A stretch of 64,000 bases of DNA, from the NCBI RefSeq assembly GCF_001315015.1, contig NZ_CP012915.1, positions 434,001 to 498,000 on the forward strand. The letters run 5' to 3'. Position 1 is the first letter of the stretch. Each line of letters begins with the position of its first letter. Position numbers and translations under genes: made by a program. The notes below the pieces were generated by a model that was given only the letters and a program-made list of their open reading frames with translations, was not told the DNA's origin and searched no databases. Source of the stretch: Azospirillum brasilense. GTDB taxonomy: Bacteria > Pseudomonadota > Alphaproteobacteria > Azospirillales > Azospirillaceae. Of the stretch, positions 15,223 to 25,576 are shown piece after piece.

Positions 15223-16296
15223 ATGGCCCGTCAGAAGATGCTGATCGTGGGTGCGCTGGGGACCGTCGGCCGCCCGATGCTGGAGCATTTCGAAGCGTCC
15301 CCGGAATGGGACGTCTGCGGCGTGTCGCGCCGCACCCCGGATTTCGAGACCACCGCCGAATGGGCCGCCGTCGACCTGCGCGACCCCGACGATTGCCGCA
15401 AGCTGCGCGAGATCAAGGGCGTCACCAACATCTGCTACACCGCCGTCTACGAAAAGCCCGACGTGACGCGCGGATGGTCGGAATGGGACCATGTCGAGAC
15501 CAACCTCGCCATGCTGAAGAACGTGGTGGAGAATGTCGAGGCGGTGTCGCCCAACCTGCGCCACATCACGCTGTTGCAGGGCACCAAGGCCTATGGCGGC
15601 CATCTCGGCCCCTTCCGCCAGCCGGCGCGCGAGAGCGACAAGCGCTACATGCGCCCCAACTTCTACTACGACCAGCAGGACTGGATTGCCGAGCGGCAGC
15701 AGGGCAAGGAGTGGAGCTGGAGCGTGCTGCGCCCGCAGATCGTCTGCGGCCTCGCGGTCGGCAGCCCGCTGAACATCATCACCGCCATCGGCGTCTTCGC
15801 CGCGGTGTCGCGCGAATACGGCCTGCCGCTGCGCTTCCCCGGCGGGGCGTCGCGCATCGGCGAGGCGACCGACGCCCGACTGATCGCCAAGGCCGCCGAA
15901 TGGGCCGGCACCAGCCCGCAATGCGCCAACCAGGTCTTCAACATCGCCAACGGCGACGTTTATGTCTGGGAGAACGTGTTCCCCAAGGTGGCCGAGCTGT
16001 TCCGCATGGAACTGGAACCGGCGCAGCCCTTCTCGCTGGCCCGCATCATGCCGCAGAACGAGCCGATCTGGGACCGCGTGGTCGCCAAGCACGGTCTCAA
16101 GCCCTACAAATACACCGAGGTGGTTCCGTCCTGGCAGTTCGCCGACTTCCTGTTCGGTTACGGCCAGCGCCCCAACCCGCACCACATGAGCACGATCAAG
16201 GCGCGCAAGCTGGGCTTCCACGACTGCGTGGACAGCGAGGAGATGTTCGTCGATCTCCTCCAGGAGCTTCAGAAGCGCCGCATCCTGCCGGAATGA
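15223..16296 (+). CDS. PRISE-family NADPH-dependent enone reductase (progesterone 5-beta-reductase/iridoid synthase-like)
   Basis: A 357-residue atypical SDR. The Rossmann loop is GALGTVG (10-16). The PRISE signatures are visible: QGTKAYGGHLGPF with the catalytic-region Lys122, NFYYDQQD with Tyr149, and WSVLRPQIVCG. In plant PRISE enzymes the Lys and Tyr in these motifs support 1,4-reduction of enones such as progesterone, 8-oxogeranial and small enals; bacterial homologues with enone reductase activity are known. It sits 26 bases after the ABC ATPase gene and 14 bases before the CoA ligase. Its likely job here is to saturate a conjugated ketone in the imported compound. An NAD-dependent epimerase is the less likely alternative. 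Confidence 0.82.
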   Translation: MARQKMLIVGALGTVGRPMLEHFEASPEWDVCGVSRRTPDFETTAEWAAVDLRDPDDCRKLREIKGVTNICYTAVYEKPDVTRGWSEWDHVETNLAMLKNVVENVEAVSPNLRHITLLQGTKAYGGHLGPFRQPARESDKRYMRPNFYYDQQDWIAERQQGKEWSWSVLRPQIVCGLAVGSPLNIITAIGVFAAVSREYGLPLRFPGGASRIGEATDARLIAKAAEWAGTSPQCANQVFNIANGDVYVWENVFPKVAELFRMELEPAQPFSLARIMPQNEPIWDRVVAKHGLKPYKYTEVVPSWQFADFLFGYGQRPNPHHMSTIKARKLGFHDCVDSEEMFVDLLQELQKRRILPE

Positions 16297-16310
16297 AAGA
16301 GGCCCGCCGC

Positions 16311-17948
<1,638 letters not shown>

Positions 17949-18095
17949 AAGGCCGCGGATGAGCGACCCGCGCTCCGATACGGGCGCTGAACAGGGAATG
18001 GCCGCGCTTCACACGGCGGGCCATGACGTCATCACGCCGATAAATCCCCGTCATCGTCACATTGCATCAGGTGGAGAAATCAGACGGTCCGGCGC

Positions 18096-18347
18096 CTAGC
18101 TTTCCAGCACGGACTCGACGTCGGTCAGGTCGCTCAATCGGCGGGCCAGCTTGTCCGTGCACTGGATTTCCAGGATGCCAAAGCCGGCATTGGGGGATAT
18201 CGCATGCAGATCGCCCGCCATGCCGTTCTGGCTGGCGAAGCGTTTGACCCGCTCCACCATGGCGTCGCGCTCGGGCCGGCCCGGACGCAGGCCGGGCAGC
18301 GGGCGGGTGAACAGGATCTTGTAACGTTTGAACATGGCGTGAGCCAT
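18096..18347 (-). CDS. Small conserved-looking protein of unknown function
   Basis: An 83-residue protein (MAHAMFKRYKILFTRPLPG..., ending LTDVESVLES) that I do not recognise. It reads as a compact alpha/beta domain with an Arg-rich middle and a terminal DLTDVESVLES, similar to small domains that bind nucleotides or other ligands. No clear Shine-Dalgarno sequence precedes either possible ATG (18347 or 18335). GC bias at third positions supports coding. It is transcribed toward the acyl-CoA ligase gene and lies downstream of another small gene on the same strand. Confidence 0.5.
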   Translation of the reverse strand: MAHAMFKRYKILFTRPLPGLRPGRPERDAMVERVKRFASQNGMAGDLHAISPNAGFGILEIQCTDKLARRLSDLTDVESVLES

Positions 18348-18380
18348 GGGAGGGGCTCCCGGCCTGGGTGGGGCCTGTGT

Positions 18381-18418
18381 GGGGACGGACGCGCCAGGGG
18401 ATGTGGCACGTCCGCCCC
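18381..18418. terminator. Hairpin between two small minus-strand genes
   Basis: GGGGACGGACG (18381-18391) pairs with CGTCCGCCCC (18409-18418) with a single bulged A, giving a ten-pair stem. There is no T tract, so termination would be imperfect. It lies downstream of the 51-residue gene on the minus strand. Confidence 0.35.
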
Positions 18419-18458
18419 CACCGGCGCAAGCCCTTCGGGCCGGCGTCAGTCCCCAGCA

Positions 18459-18614
18459 TCAGTCCTTGCTCGGCTCCACGTTCTCCGCGCCCTTGCGGGT
18501 GCCGCCGAAGCGGTCGGCGCCCTTGGCGTCGGGGGCGTCCGGCTTTTTGTGATTGCCGGTGTTCTGCTGGTCGTCGGTGTGCTTGACGGTCTCTTCGGTG
18601 TGGGGCTGCTTCAT
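18459..18614 (-). CDS. Small hydrophilic protein of unknown function
   Basis: A 51-residue, strongly charged protein without hydrophobic stretches: it begins MKQPHTEETVKHTDDQQ, contains KKPDAPDAKGADRFGGTRKG and ends EPSKD. A GAGG Shine-Dalgarno sequence lies seven bases before the ATG, supporting translation. Composition (Asp, Lys, Gly, Gln, His) is that of a disordered, stress-type small protein. I do not recognise a family. It is too short for many gene callers. Confidence 0.55.
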   Translation of the reverse strand: MKQPHTEETVKHTDDQQNTGNHKKPDAPDAKGADRFGGTRKGAENVEPSKD

Positions 18615-18679
18615 GGCGGGGCCTCATGCTCCGTTCGGAAAGGTCACCCCATCAACCGGCCAGGCTCGCGCCCGTTCCC

Positions 18680-19858
18680 TCAGATCACATTCGTCTCCAG
18701 CAGGGGGCGGTTCTCCACCAGACGGTCGTACTCGAAGGCCGACAGGTTCAGGCTGCGGTAGGCGCCGGTCGCGATCAACTCTGCCAAGCCGCGCCCGGCG
18801 CCCGGCGCCTGTTGCAGTCCATGGCCGCTGAAGCCGTTGCAGAACAGGAAGTTGCGAAGCTCCGGATGCGGCCCGATGACGGCATTCTGGTCGATCTCGT
18901 TGTATTCGTAGAAGCCGGCCCAGGCGTTGGTGACCTTGATCGCCTCGAAGGCGGGGACGCGTGCGGCCAGCGCCGGCCACATCATTTCCTCGAACAGGCC
19001 GTGCTCCACCGTCAGGTCGTCGGTGTCCGGGTCGCGGTCGGCGGGTGGCGGGGCGCCGCAGATGAACTGCTTGCCCTCGGGCCGGAACCAGACGCCGGAT
19101 GGGTCGATGACCAGCGGGCAGCCGGGAAGCTCATCGCGGCAATCGAACACGAAGACGCAGCGCTTGCGCGCCGACACCGGCAGGGCCACCCCGGCCATGG
19201 TGGCGACGCGGCGGGCCTGCGGCCCGGCGGCGTTGACCGCCACCCCGCAGGACAGCCGCCGGCCGTCGGCCAGACGCACCGCGGTGACCTTGCCGTCGGC
19301 GGTATCGATGCCCGCGACCTCCCCGGCGATCATGGCGACGCCCAGCGCCTTGGCCTTGCGGCGGAAGGCCTGCATCAGGCTGTAGCCGTCGAACCAGCCC
19401 TCCCCGGACAGGCCGAGCGAGCCGAGCGCGATCCCCTCCACCGACAGCCAGGGGAAGCGGGCAGCCAATTCCTCCGGCGACAGCAGGGCGACGTCGGCGC
19501 CGCAGGAGCGCTGAATGGCGTTGTTCCGGCGCAGGATGTCCGCCCCGGCCCCGGTCGCCAGATAGAGATAGCCCGGCTCGCGCAGGCCCAGATCCACCGG
19601 GTCGCCGTCCACGGAGAGATGTTCCGTCGCGTTGCGGATGAAGGAGAGGCCGAACTGCGACAGCGCGATGTTCGCCGGCGTCGAGAACTGCTGCCGGATC
19701 GAGCTTGCCGACAGCGCGGAGGAGGCGCGCTGGTAGGTCGGGTCCCGCTCCACCACCGCGATGCTGCCGCCGAAGCCGGGGTCGTTCGCCAGGAAATAGG
19801 CGACCGCGCAGCCCATCACACCACCGCCGGCGATCACGACATCGTACCGATCCGCCAT
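18680..19858 (-). CDS. FAD-dependent oxidoreductase (DAO family)
   Basis: A 392-residue flavoprotein with N-terminal dinucleotide loop VVIAGGGVMGCAVAYFLA and ERD acidic end, a glycine-oxidase/sarcosine-oxidase-like middle (SIRQQFSTPANIALSQ) and the C-terminal FAD segment NGFSGHGLQQAPGAGRGLAELI. It oxidises an amine or 2-hydroxy acid; SSIRQQFS wording recalls FOXRED1-like and sarcosine/dimethylglycine oxidase proteins. No partner subunit is adjacent, so it is probably monomeric. The gene stands alone on the minus strand. Substrate unknown. Confidence 0.85.
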   Translation of the reverse strand: MADRYDVVIAGGGVMGCAVAYFLANDPGFGGSIAVVERDPTYQRASSALSASSIRQQFSTPANIALSQFGLSFIRNATEHLSVDGDPVDLGLREPGYLYLATGAGADILRRNNAIQRSCGADVALLSPEELAARFPWLSVEGIALGSLGLSGEGWFDGYSLMQAFRRKAKALGVAMIAGEVAGIDTADGKVTAVRLADGRRLSCGVAVNAAGPQARRVATMAGVALPVSARKRCVFVFDCRDELPGCPLVIDPSGVWFRPEGKQFICGAPPPADRDPDTDDLTVEHGLFEEMMWPALAARVPAFEAIKVTNAWAGFYEYNEIDQNAVIGPHPELRNFLFCNGFSGHGLQQAPGAGRGLAELIATGAYRSLNLSAFEYDRLVENRPLLETNVI

Positions 19859-19947
19859 CGAACGCTCCCGAATTAACTATGTTTATCGTTCCGGTGATCG
19901 GGCCAGAAGGCGGGGCCGCCGTCAAGAGGGCTCAAGAGGCCCGGTGC

Positions 19948-20280
19948 TCACAGCCCGGCGATGGCGCGGGCGACGGTCATCCACTCGTCGCCCGGCTCGG
20001 CGTCGCGCAGGGCGAGCAGCGGCGGCCAAGCGCCCAACCGGCTGTGGCGGCGCTGGGTGACGAAGCGTTCGATCTCCTCCGGCGTCGGCAGGCGGTCGGC
20101 CTTGCGCTGGTTGCAGCGGCGGTGCGCCAGCACGACGTTCGGCGCCGCGTCGAGGCCGCCATAGGCCAGCGGAATCAGATGGTCGAAGGTCGCCTTGGTG
20201 CCCACCGGCTCCCCGCAATAGAAGCAGCGCCCACCCTGCAGAACGTCCATGAGGCGGTATTCGTCGGGGCTGACGGGCAT
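19948..20280 (-). CDS. HNH endonuclease family protein
   Basis: A 110-residue protein with a zinc-binding HNH fold: CFYCGEP, then TFDHLIPLAYGG (DH of the metal site), NVVLAHRRCNQRKAD with the final CxxxK-type block. The start ATG at 20280 has AGGAG five bases upstream. A longer frame upstream would overlap the histidine kinase and is rejected. Stand-alone HNH proteins of this size act in restriction, phage packaging or repair; nothing nearby decides which. It is 17 bases downstream of the sensor kinase gene, so may be co-transcribed with it. Confidence 0.8.
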   Translation of the reverse strand: MPVSPDEYRLMDVLQGGRCFYCGEPVGTKATFDHLIPLAYGGLDAAPNVVLAHRRCNQRKADRLPTPEEIERFVTQRRHSRLGAWPPLLALRDAEPGDEWMTVARAIAGL

Positions 20281-20297
20281 GGGGTCTCCTGTGAGGC

Positions 20298-21659
20298 TCA
20301 CACCGGGAGGCGGATCAGCACGCGCAGGCCGCCGTAGGGGCTGTCGCTGAGCGTGATGTCGCCGCCGTGGCTGCGGGCGACGTCGCGGGCGATGGTCAGC
20401 CCCAGCCCGGCCCCACCGGTCGCCTGGTTGCGCGAGCTGTCCAGGCGGAAGAAGGGCTTGAACACGTCGTCGCGGGATACCTGCGGGATGCCCGGCCCGT
20501 CGTCGTCCACCAGGATGTCGATGAAGCCATCCTCCCGCTCCGCCCGCACCCAGATGCGGTCGCCGTGGCGCCGCGCGTTGGACAACAGGTTGGCGAGGCA
20601 GCGCCGCGTCGCGTTGGGGCGCAGCGGCAGGGTCAGCCCGTCCGGCGCCGCCAGGGCCACCTCCGCCCCCTCGCGGCGGACGCCGGAGACCACCTCGTTG
20701 AGGATGCGCGTCAGGTCGGTCGGCTGCACGGTCTCCGTCCCCTCGCCGCGGGCAAAGGCCAGATAGCCCTCGATCATCGTCTCCATCTCGGTGACGTCGG
20801 TCAGAAGCTCCTCGACCTCCGGCCCGTCGCCGATCATGTCCAACGCCAGCTTCATGCGGGTCAGCGGCGTGCGCAGGTCGTGGCTGACGCCGGCCAGCAT
20901 CTCCGTCCGCTGGGTGATCTGGCGGTGGATGCGCTCGCGCATGCGCAGGAAGGCGACCGCGGCCTGCCGCACTTCGGTCGCTCCCTCCGGCTTGAAGTTG
21001 CGCACGTCGCGGCCCTTGCCCAACGCGTCCGCGGCGGCGGCCAAGCGCTTGATGGGGCGGATCTGGTTGCGCATGAAGATGATGGCGACGGTGAACAGCA
21101 CCAGGGCCGAACCGACCATCCACAGGATGAAGATGTAGCTGGTCGGGCTGAACAGGCGGCGTTCCGGCGACATCACCGACAGCACGCCGTCCGGCATCTG
21201 CACGCGGATCTCGTACCATTCGCGGGTGATGCGGGTGTTGATGGCGAAAGGCCGCCGCACCCGCTCGTGCAGCGCCTTGCTGAGCGTGTTCTCCAGCATG
21301 CCGCGCAGCTTCGGCGGATGGTCGGGCAGGGTGCTGCCGGGCTCCAGCGTCACGATCAGATCGGTGCTGCGCGCGGTGGCGGCCAGGGTCCAGTTGCGCC
21401 CCTCCGGGGTCGGGTCGTGCTCCAGCATGCCGATGACCATGGCGATGTCGCCGGCCACCGCGAAGGCCAGCCGGTTCGTCATGGTGTCCCAGTGCCGGTC
21501 GTAGAAGATCCAGGTGGCCACCGCCTGGGCCAGGATGACCGGCGTCACGATGATCAGCAGCGAGCGTCCGAACAGCGTCCGGGGCAGGAACCGCTTCAGC
21601 AGCCCCGTCTGCTCGCGGCGCGGCATCGGCATCGGGGCGGCGGCGGTGTCGGTGGTCAT
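20298..21659 (-). CDS. EnvZ-like sensor histidine kinase
   Basis: A 453-residue inner-membrane kinase: TM1 about 34-52, a periplasmic domain, TM2 about 174-196, HAMP about 197-250, phospho-acceptor His260 in GVSHDLRTPLTRMKL, and an ATPase domain with NLLSNARRHG, DDGPGIP and GGAGLGLTIA. The periplasmic part and HAMP wording (RNQIRPIKRLAAAADALGKG) match the alphaproteobacterial EnvZ-type branch. The response-regulator gene lies 30 bases upstream on the same strand, forming a standard two-component pair. Signal unknown; osmotic or envelope conditions are the usual guess for the family. Confidence 0.92.
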   Translation of the reverse strand: MTTDTAAAPMPMPRREQTGLLKRFLPRTLFGRSLLIIVTPVILAQAVATWIFYDRHWDTMTNRLAFAVAGDIAMVIGMLEHDPTPEGRNWTLAATARSTDLIVTLEPGSTLPDHPPKLRGMLENTLSKALHERVRRPFAINTRITREWYEIRVQMPDGVLSVMSPERRLFSPTSYIFILWMVGSALVLFTVAIIFMRNQIRPIKRLAAAADALGKGRDVRNFKPEGATEVRQAAVAFLRMRERIHRQITQRTEMLAGVSHDLRTPLTRMKLALDMIGDGPEVEELLTDVTEMETMIEGYLAFARGEGTETVQPTDLTRILNEVVSGVRREGAEVALAAPDGLTLPLRPNATRRCLANLLSNARRHGDRIWVRAEREDGFIDILVDDDGPGIPQVSRDDVFKPFFRLDSSRNQATGGAGLGLTIARDVARSHGGDITLSDSPYGGLRVLIRLPV

Positions 21660-21689
21660 GGTCCTGGTCCTGGCTTTCCGGCGGTCCCG

Positions 21690-22388
21690 TTACGGGTCCG
21701 GCCTCAACACATAGCCCTCGCCGCGTACGGTGTGGAGGTAGCGTGGCTCCCGCGGGTCGGGTTCGATCTTGCGGCGCAGGCGGGTCACCTGCACATCGAT
21801 GGTGCGGGCGTTGCCGGCGACCTTGCTGCGCTCCGTCAGTTCCTCGCGCGAGAAGATCGTGCCGGGGGAGGCGGCGAGCACGCGCAGCAGCCCGGCCTCC
21901 GCCGTGGTCAGCCGGACCACCTCCTCGCCCGCCCGCAGTTCGTCGCGGTCGGGCAGGTAGATCATCGGGCCAAGCTTGACCGGCTGCGGCGGAACCGGGT
22001 CCGCCGGTCGGCTGGCTTGGCGGCGCAGGATCGAGTTGATGCGCAGCAGCAGCTCGCGCGGGTTGAAGGGCTTGGCGAGGTAGTCGTCGGCCCCGGCCTC
22101 CAGCCCGGCGATGCGGTCGTCCGGCTCGCCCCGCGCGGTCAGCAGCAGGATCGGGAGGTCGCGCTCCCGCCGCAGCGATTCGGTCAGCTCCAGCCCGGTC
22201 TCCCCCGGCATCATGATGTCGAGCACCAGCAGGTCGAAGGCGAGCCCGGCCAGCTTGGCCCGCGCCTCCGCGGCGTCCTTCGCCGTGGCCACCAGGAAGC
22301 CGTTGCCGGCGAGATACTTGCGCAGCAGCTCGCGCAGGCGGGTGTCGTCATCGACGACCAGGATGTGGGGCTGGTCTTCTTCGGTCAT
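21690..22388 (-). CDS. OmpR family response regulator
   Basis: A 232-residue regulator with a receiver (acidic cluster VVDDD at 11-15, phospho-acceptor Asp57 in LLVLDIMMPG, conserved Lys in DDYLAKPF) and a C-terminal winged helix (REELTERSKV, ARTIDVQVTRLRRKIEPDP, RYLHTVRGEGYVL). The ATG at 22388 gives the normal N-terminus MTEEDQPHILVVDDD; a start 12 codons upstream is possible but unusual. It heads the operon with the EnvZ-like kinase and is its probable partner, working as a DNA-binding regulator. Confidence 0.93.
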   Translation of the reverse strand: MTEEDQPHILVVDDDTRLRELLRKYLAGNGFLVATAKDAAEARAKLAGLAFDLLVLDIMMPGETGLELTESLRRERDLPILLLTARGEPDDRIAGLEAGADDYLAKPFNPRELLLRINSILRRQASRPADPVPPQPVKLGPMIYLPDRDELRAGEEVVRLTTAEAGLLRVLAASPGTIFSREELTERSKVAGNARTIDVQVTRLRRKIEPDPREPRYLHTVRGEGYVLRPDP

Positions 22389-22451
22389 GGCGCGACTGTA
22401 GCGCAACCGCGCGCCGCGCACCAAGGGAAGCGGCTGCCGCCGGCCAGGGCA

Positions 22452-24599
22452 TCACGCGGCGGCATCGGCACCCGCGGTCAGCTCCGCCAGGGTGGACAGG
22501 ATGCGGTTGGGTGCTGCGGGCTTGGTCAGCACGAGGCAGCCCGCGTCCTTGGCGGCGCGCACGAGATCGGCGGACAGTTCCCCGGTCAGCAGAATGGCCG
22601 GAACGTCCCGTCCCAGCACCCCGCGCAGCGTCTGGATGCCGCTCAGCCCGTCGGTGCCACCGGGCAGCCGGTAATCGCTGAGGATCGCCGAGGGTGCCTG
22701 AAGCGTGGCCTGAGCGGCGGCGAGGGCGGAATCGAAGCTGTCGGTTGCCATGACCCCGGCCCCGGCCTGCTCCAGCAACAGGGTCAGGGAGCTGCGCTGC
22801 AGCGGGTCGTCCTCGACCACCAGCACCCGCCGTCCGGACAGGCGTCCGAGGGACGCGGGCTCCGCTGTCGACGCCGCTGGCGGCGGTACCGACGCCAACG
22901 CCGGGACAGCGGGGGCGGGGACGCGGGGCAGGGTGACGGCGAAGACCGAACCGCGGCCGACCCGCGACCGGACCTCCAGCGGATGGCCGAGCAGGCGGGC
23001 GGTGCGCTCCGCGATGGACAGGCCGAGGCCGGCGCCGCGCGAGCCGTCGCGGGCGGGGTTGCCGATCTGGTAGAACTCCTCCCAGATCGTGCCCAGCTCG
23101 GCGCTGGCGATGCCCTGGCCGCTGTCCCAGACCTCCACCCGCAGGGCGTCGCCGCGCCGCCGCGCCCCGACGACCACCCCGCCGCGCGCCGTGTATTTGA
23201 CGGCGTTGGACAGCAGGTTGCGCAGGATCGGCTGAAGCCGGGCGGGATCGCTGCGCACCCAGGCTTTGGTGGGCATCACGGTCAGCCGCAGGCCCTTGCC
23301 CTCGGCCTCCGCCCGCAATTCGGCGGCCAGTTGCTCCAGCAGCGGGGCGAGCGGAAGGACGCCGACCTCCACCGGCACCACGCCGGCCTCCAGCCGCGAC
23401 AGGGTCAGCAGATCGTCGAGCAGCCGCTGCCCGGCCTGGAGCGACGCCGAGGCCATGGCGCCCAACTGCTTGAGCGTCGGGTTCGGCGCCTCCTTCAACA
23501 GCAGTTCGTGAAAGGCGGCCAGACCTTGCAGGGGTTGGCGCAGGTCGTGGCTGACCGTCGCCAGCACTTTCATCTTGGCGAGGCTGGCCATTTCCGCGCT
23601 GCGGAGGGCCTTCTCCAACTCCGCCGTCCGTTGGCGGACGCGGTCGTCGAGGCTCTGGTTGGCGCGCAGAAGCTCCGCCCGGACCGCTTCCTCCCGCCGG
23701 GCGCCGGCCAGGGCGAAAACGAACAGCACCGCCGCGCCGGTCAGGATGCCGCCGCTGACCGCGGTGGTCCACAGGGCGCGTTCCCGCCAGGGGGCCAACA
23801 CCTCGGCCAGTGGCCGGCTCGCCACCACCACGATCGGGAAACCGGTCAGCATCCGCGCCGCGGTGATCTGCGTCCCCTCCACGATCGCCGGGCTGTCCGG
23901 AGGGTCCCAAGGCTGGGGCCAAGCGGCGGACGGCGGAGCGACGGCGCTGTCCGGCGGCCATTCGGCCAGCTTCTCCTTGCCGCTGGTAAACAGAGCCAGC
24001 CGAGCGCCCTCACCCCAGCCGGCTTCCCCGTACATCTGCGAGAAATAGGTGTTCTGGATGCCCGCCACCGCGATCGCCAGCAAGGCTCCCTCCTCGTCGC
24101 GCAAGGCGCGGCTGATGGTGAAGCGTCCCTGGCTGACGCCGGCGCCGGCGGGGAGGTGGGACCCGACATGGAGAGTTGACGGCGGTCCCTGCGTGACACC
24201 GAGATGGGCCTGGGCGTAATCGCGCCCCGACAGGTCGCGGGGCGGGGGCGGATGTTCCGCACTGTCCAGAAGCAGCCGGCCCTGCGCATCGAGCGCCCAG
24301 ACGCCGCCGATCTGCGGCAGTCGTTCGGCGCGGGCGCGCATCGCCGCCTGGATGCGCTGCCCTTCGGCGGAGTCGCGGCGGTCCCACCGCTCCAACTCGG
24401 CCAGCAGCATGCGCAGTTGGGCATCCCCCGATTCGATGGCGCGGCTGGCGTGTTCGTCGAGGAGGTGCGCAGTCGCGGCGAACTCGCGGCGGGCCTGTTC
24501 CAGCGTGGCGTGGCGGTCGCGCGACACCGACAGGGCGGACACGCCGACGCACAAGGCGGCAAAGGTCAGGAAAGCGGCCACAAGATGGGCACGCTGCAT
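22452..24599 (-). CDS. Hybrid sensor histidine kinase with periplasmic sensor and receiver
   Basis: A 715-residue protein: TM1 about 6-28, a periplasmic PDC/dCache-like domain (about 35-270; WALDAQGRLLLDS, GRDYAQAHL), TM2 about 278-298, a coiled coil, phospho-acceptor His351 in ATVSHDLRQPLQGL, ATPase domain with NLLSNAVKYT and GAGLGLSIAERTARLLGH, then a receiver (about 590-705) with DYRLPGGTDG and Lys in LTKPA. The HDLRQPLQ form belongs to the NahK/ErcS-like kinases, which often feed phosphorelays. No receiver-only or Hpt partner is adjacent, apart from the OmpR-like regulator 63 bases downstream, which already has its own kinase. Confidence 0.9.
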   Translation of the reverse strand: MQRAHLVAAFLTFAALCVGVSALSVSRDRHATLEQARREFAATAHLLDEHASRAIESGDAQLRMLLAELERWDRRDSAEGQRIQAAMRARAERLPQIGGVWALDAQGRLLLDSAEHPPPPRDLSGRDYAQAHLGVTQGPPSTLHVGSHLPAGAGVSQGRFTISRALRDEEGALLAIAVAGIQNTYFSQMYGEAGWGEGARLALFTSGKEKLAEWPPDSAVAPPSAAWPQPWDPPDSPAIVEGTQITAARMLTGFPIVVVASRPLAEVLAPWRERALWTTAVSGGILTGAAVLFVFALAGARREEAVRAELLRANQSLDDRVRQRTAELEKALRSAEMASLAKMKVLATVSHDLRQPLQGLAAFHELLLKEAPNPTLKQLGAMASASLQAGQRLLDDLLTLSRLEAGVVPVEVGVLPLAPLLEQLAAELRAEAEGKGLRLTVMPTKAWVRSDPARLQPILRNLLSNAVKYTARGGVVVGARRRGDALRVEVWDSGQGIASAELGTIWEEFYQIGNPARDGSRGAGLGLSIAERTARLLGHPLEVRSRVGRGSVFAVTLPRVPAPAVPALASVPPPAASTAEPASLGRLSGRRVLVVEDDPLQRSSLTLLLEQAGAGVMATDSFDSALAAAQATLQAPSAILSDYRLPGGTDGLSGIQTLRGVLGRDVPAILLTGELSADLVRAAKDAGCLVLTKPAAPNRILSTLAELTAGADAAA

Positions 24600-24923
24600 G
24601 CCGCCGGCTCCTTCCAGGAAAGCTAAGACAAAAGAATCAGGGTGCCAAAACTATGGGCTAAGCAACAAGCCGGGGACAACTCCGCCGAAGGGCAGGGCCG
24701 ACTCCGACGAACGAGGCAAGAGTCGTGAATCGGAACAAGTGTCCGGGCTTTGGCCGAAGGGCTCGGGTTGCATTGCGGCCTTTCGATCCCCACGTGAGAA
24801 GAGTCGAATTTCTTTGGGTCTACGGTCCGCTTGCAGATCGCTGCGTCTGGTCCTTCCCCTCGGTGATTTGATGTGAACCCGTGGCATGGGCGCCATGGGA
24901 AACCTCGTTCAAGGAACTACCAG
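24600..24923 (+). promoter_or_regulatory. Leader and promoter region of the cold-shock gene
   Basis: This 324-base gap separates the divergent hybrid kinase gene from cspA. I see no coding sequence. Cold-shock genes usually have long structured 5-prime leaders that act as RNA thermosensors, and the stretch just before cspA (about 24840-24923) has mixed GC-rich and T-rich segments compatible with that. No promoter boxes could be fixed with confidence. An AAGGA ribosome-binding site lies eight bases before the ATG. Confidence 0.4.
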
Positions 24924-25130
24924 ATGGCTACTGGAACCGTGAAATGGTTCAACACCACCAAGGGCTACGGCTTCATCCAGCCGGATGACGGGACGGCCGA
25001 CGTGTTCGTCCACATCTCCGCCGTTGAGCGGTCGGGCATCAATATTCATGAGGGCCAGAAGCTGTCCTACGAACTCCAGCGCGATCCCAAGAAGGGCAAG
25101 AGCGCCGCGGCCAACCTGAAAGAGGCGTAA
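24924..25130 (+). CDS. cspA: Cold-shock protein (CspA family)
   Basis: A 68-residue single cold-shock domain: VKWFNTTKGYGFI contains RNP1 and VFVHISAVE contains RNP2, with the typical EGQKLSYEL and a terminal AANL. It binds single-stranded nucleic acids and melts mRNA structure. The ATG used gives the standard MATGTVKWFN start with AAGGA upstream. A GC-rich hairpin follows the stop. The exact paralogue cannot be assigned, so the symbol names the family. Confidence 0.95.
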   Translation: MATGTVKWFNTTKGYGFIQPDDGTADVFVHISAVERSGINIHEGQKLSYELQRDPKKGKSAAANLKEA

Positions 25131-25136
25131 TTTTCA

Positions 25137-25156
25137 GCCCCGATTTCTGTCGGGGC
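25137..25156 (+). terminator. Hairpin after cspA
   Basis: GCCCCGA (25137-25143) pairs with TCGGGGC (25150-25156) over a six-base loop, six bases after the cspA stop codon. A TTTT run precedes it instead of following it, so it may be a bidirectional or RNA-stabilising hairpin more than a strict intrinsic terminator. Confidence 0.5.
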
Positions 25157-25285
25157 CGCCCGCTCAGGGGTCGATTGCCCCCAAATCCTGTAACAGCCGC
25201 TTCACAAAAGAAACGCATGCTCCATGGACCGCCGGGACCGCCCGGATGGTGCCATGGGACACGATGACGATCACAGGAGGCATGC

Positions 25286-25540
25286 ATGGCATCCGATAAC
25301 CGCAGCGCGGATCGGAATGATCTCGACTCCATGACCCGCGAGTTTCTTGCGAAGGGGGGTAAAATCGTTCAGTGCCCACCGGGGTCTTCGGACAGCGTGG
25401 TGTACAAGCGCACGTCCTTCCGCCGCCGCGGCGCCGCGAACGCCGCGGGCAAGGAAGGGACGGAGGGCGCCACCGGCACGCCGCCGGCGGAGGCGGCTTC
25501 CACCGCCACCCCGGAGACGACCCCGGCCAAGGACAGCTGA
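25286..25540 (+). CDS. Small protein of unknown function with low-complexity tail
   Basis: An 84-residue protein. Residues 1-50 look folded (LDSMTREFLAKGGKIVQCPP, VVYKRTSFRRRG) and the remainder is an Ala/Thr/Pro/Glu tail. AGGAGG at 25275-25280 is five bases before the ATG at 25286, a strong start signal. I do not recognise a family. It stands alone between cspA and a convergent MarR gene. Confidence 0.6.
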   Translation: MASDNRSADRNDLDSMTREFLAKGGKIVQCPPGSSDSVVYKRTSFRRRGAANAAGKEGTEGATGTPPAEAASTATPETTPAKDS

Positions 25541-25576
25541 TCGACGGCTGGCCCGACCGGCGTCCCGGTCCGGTTC

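Noticed and set aside
25137..25156. cspA hairpin as strict intrinsic terminator
   Set aside because: There is no T tract after the stem; kept only as a hairpin with moderate confidence.
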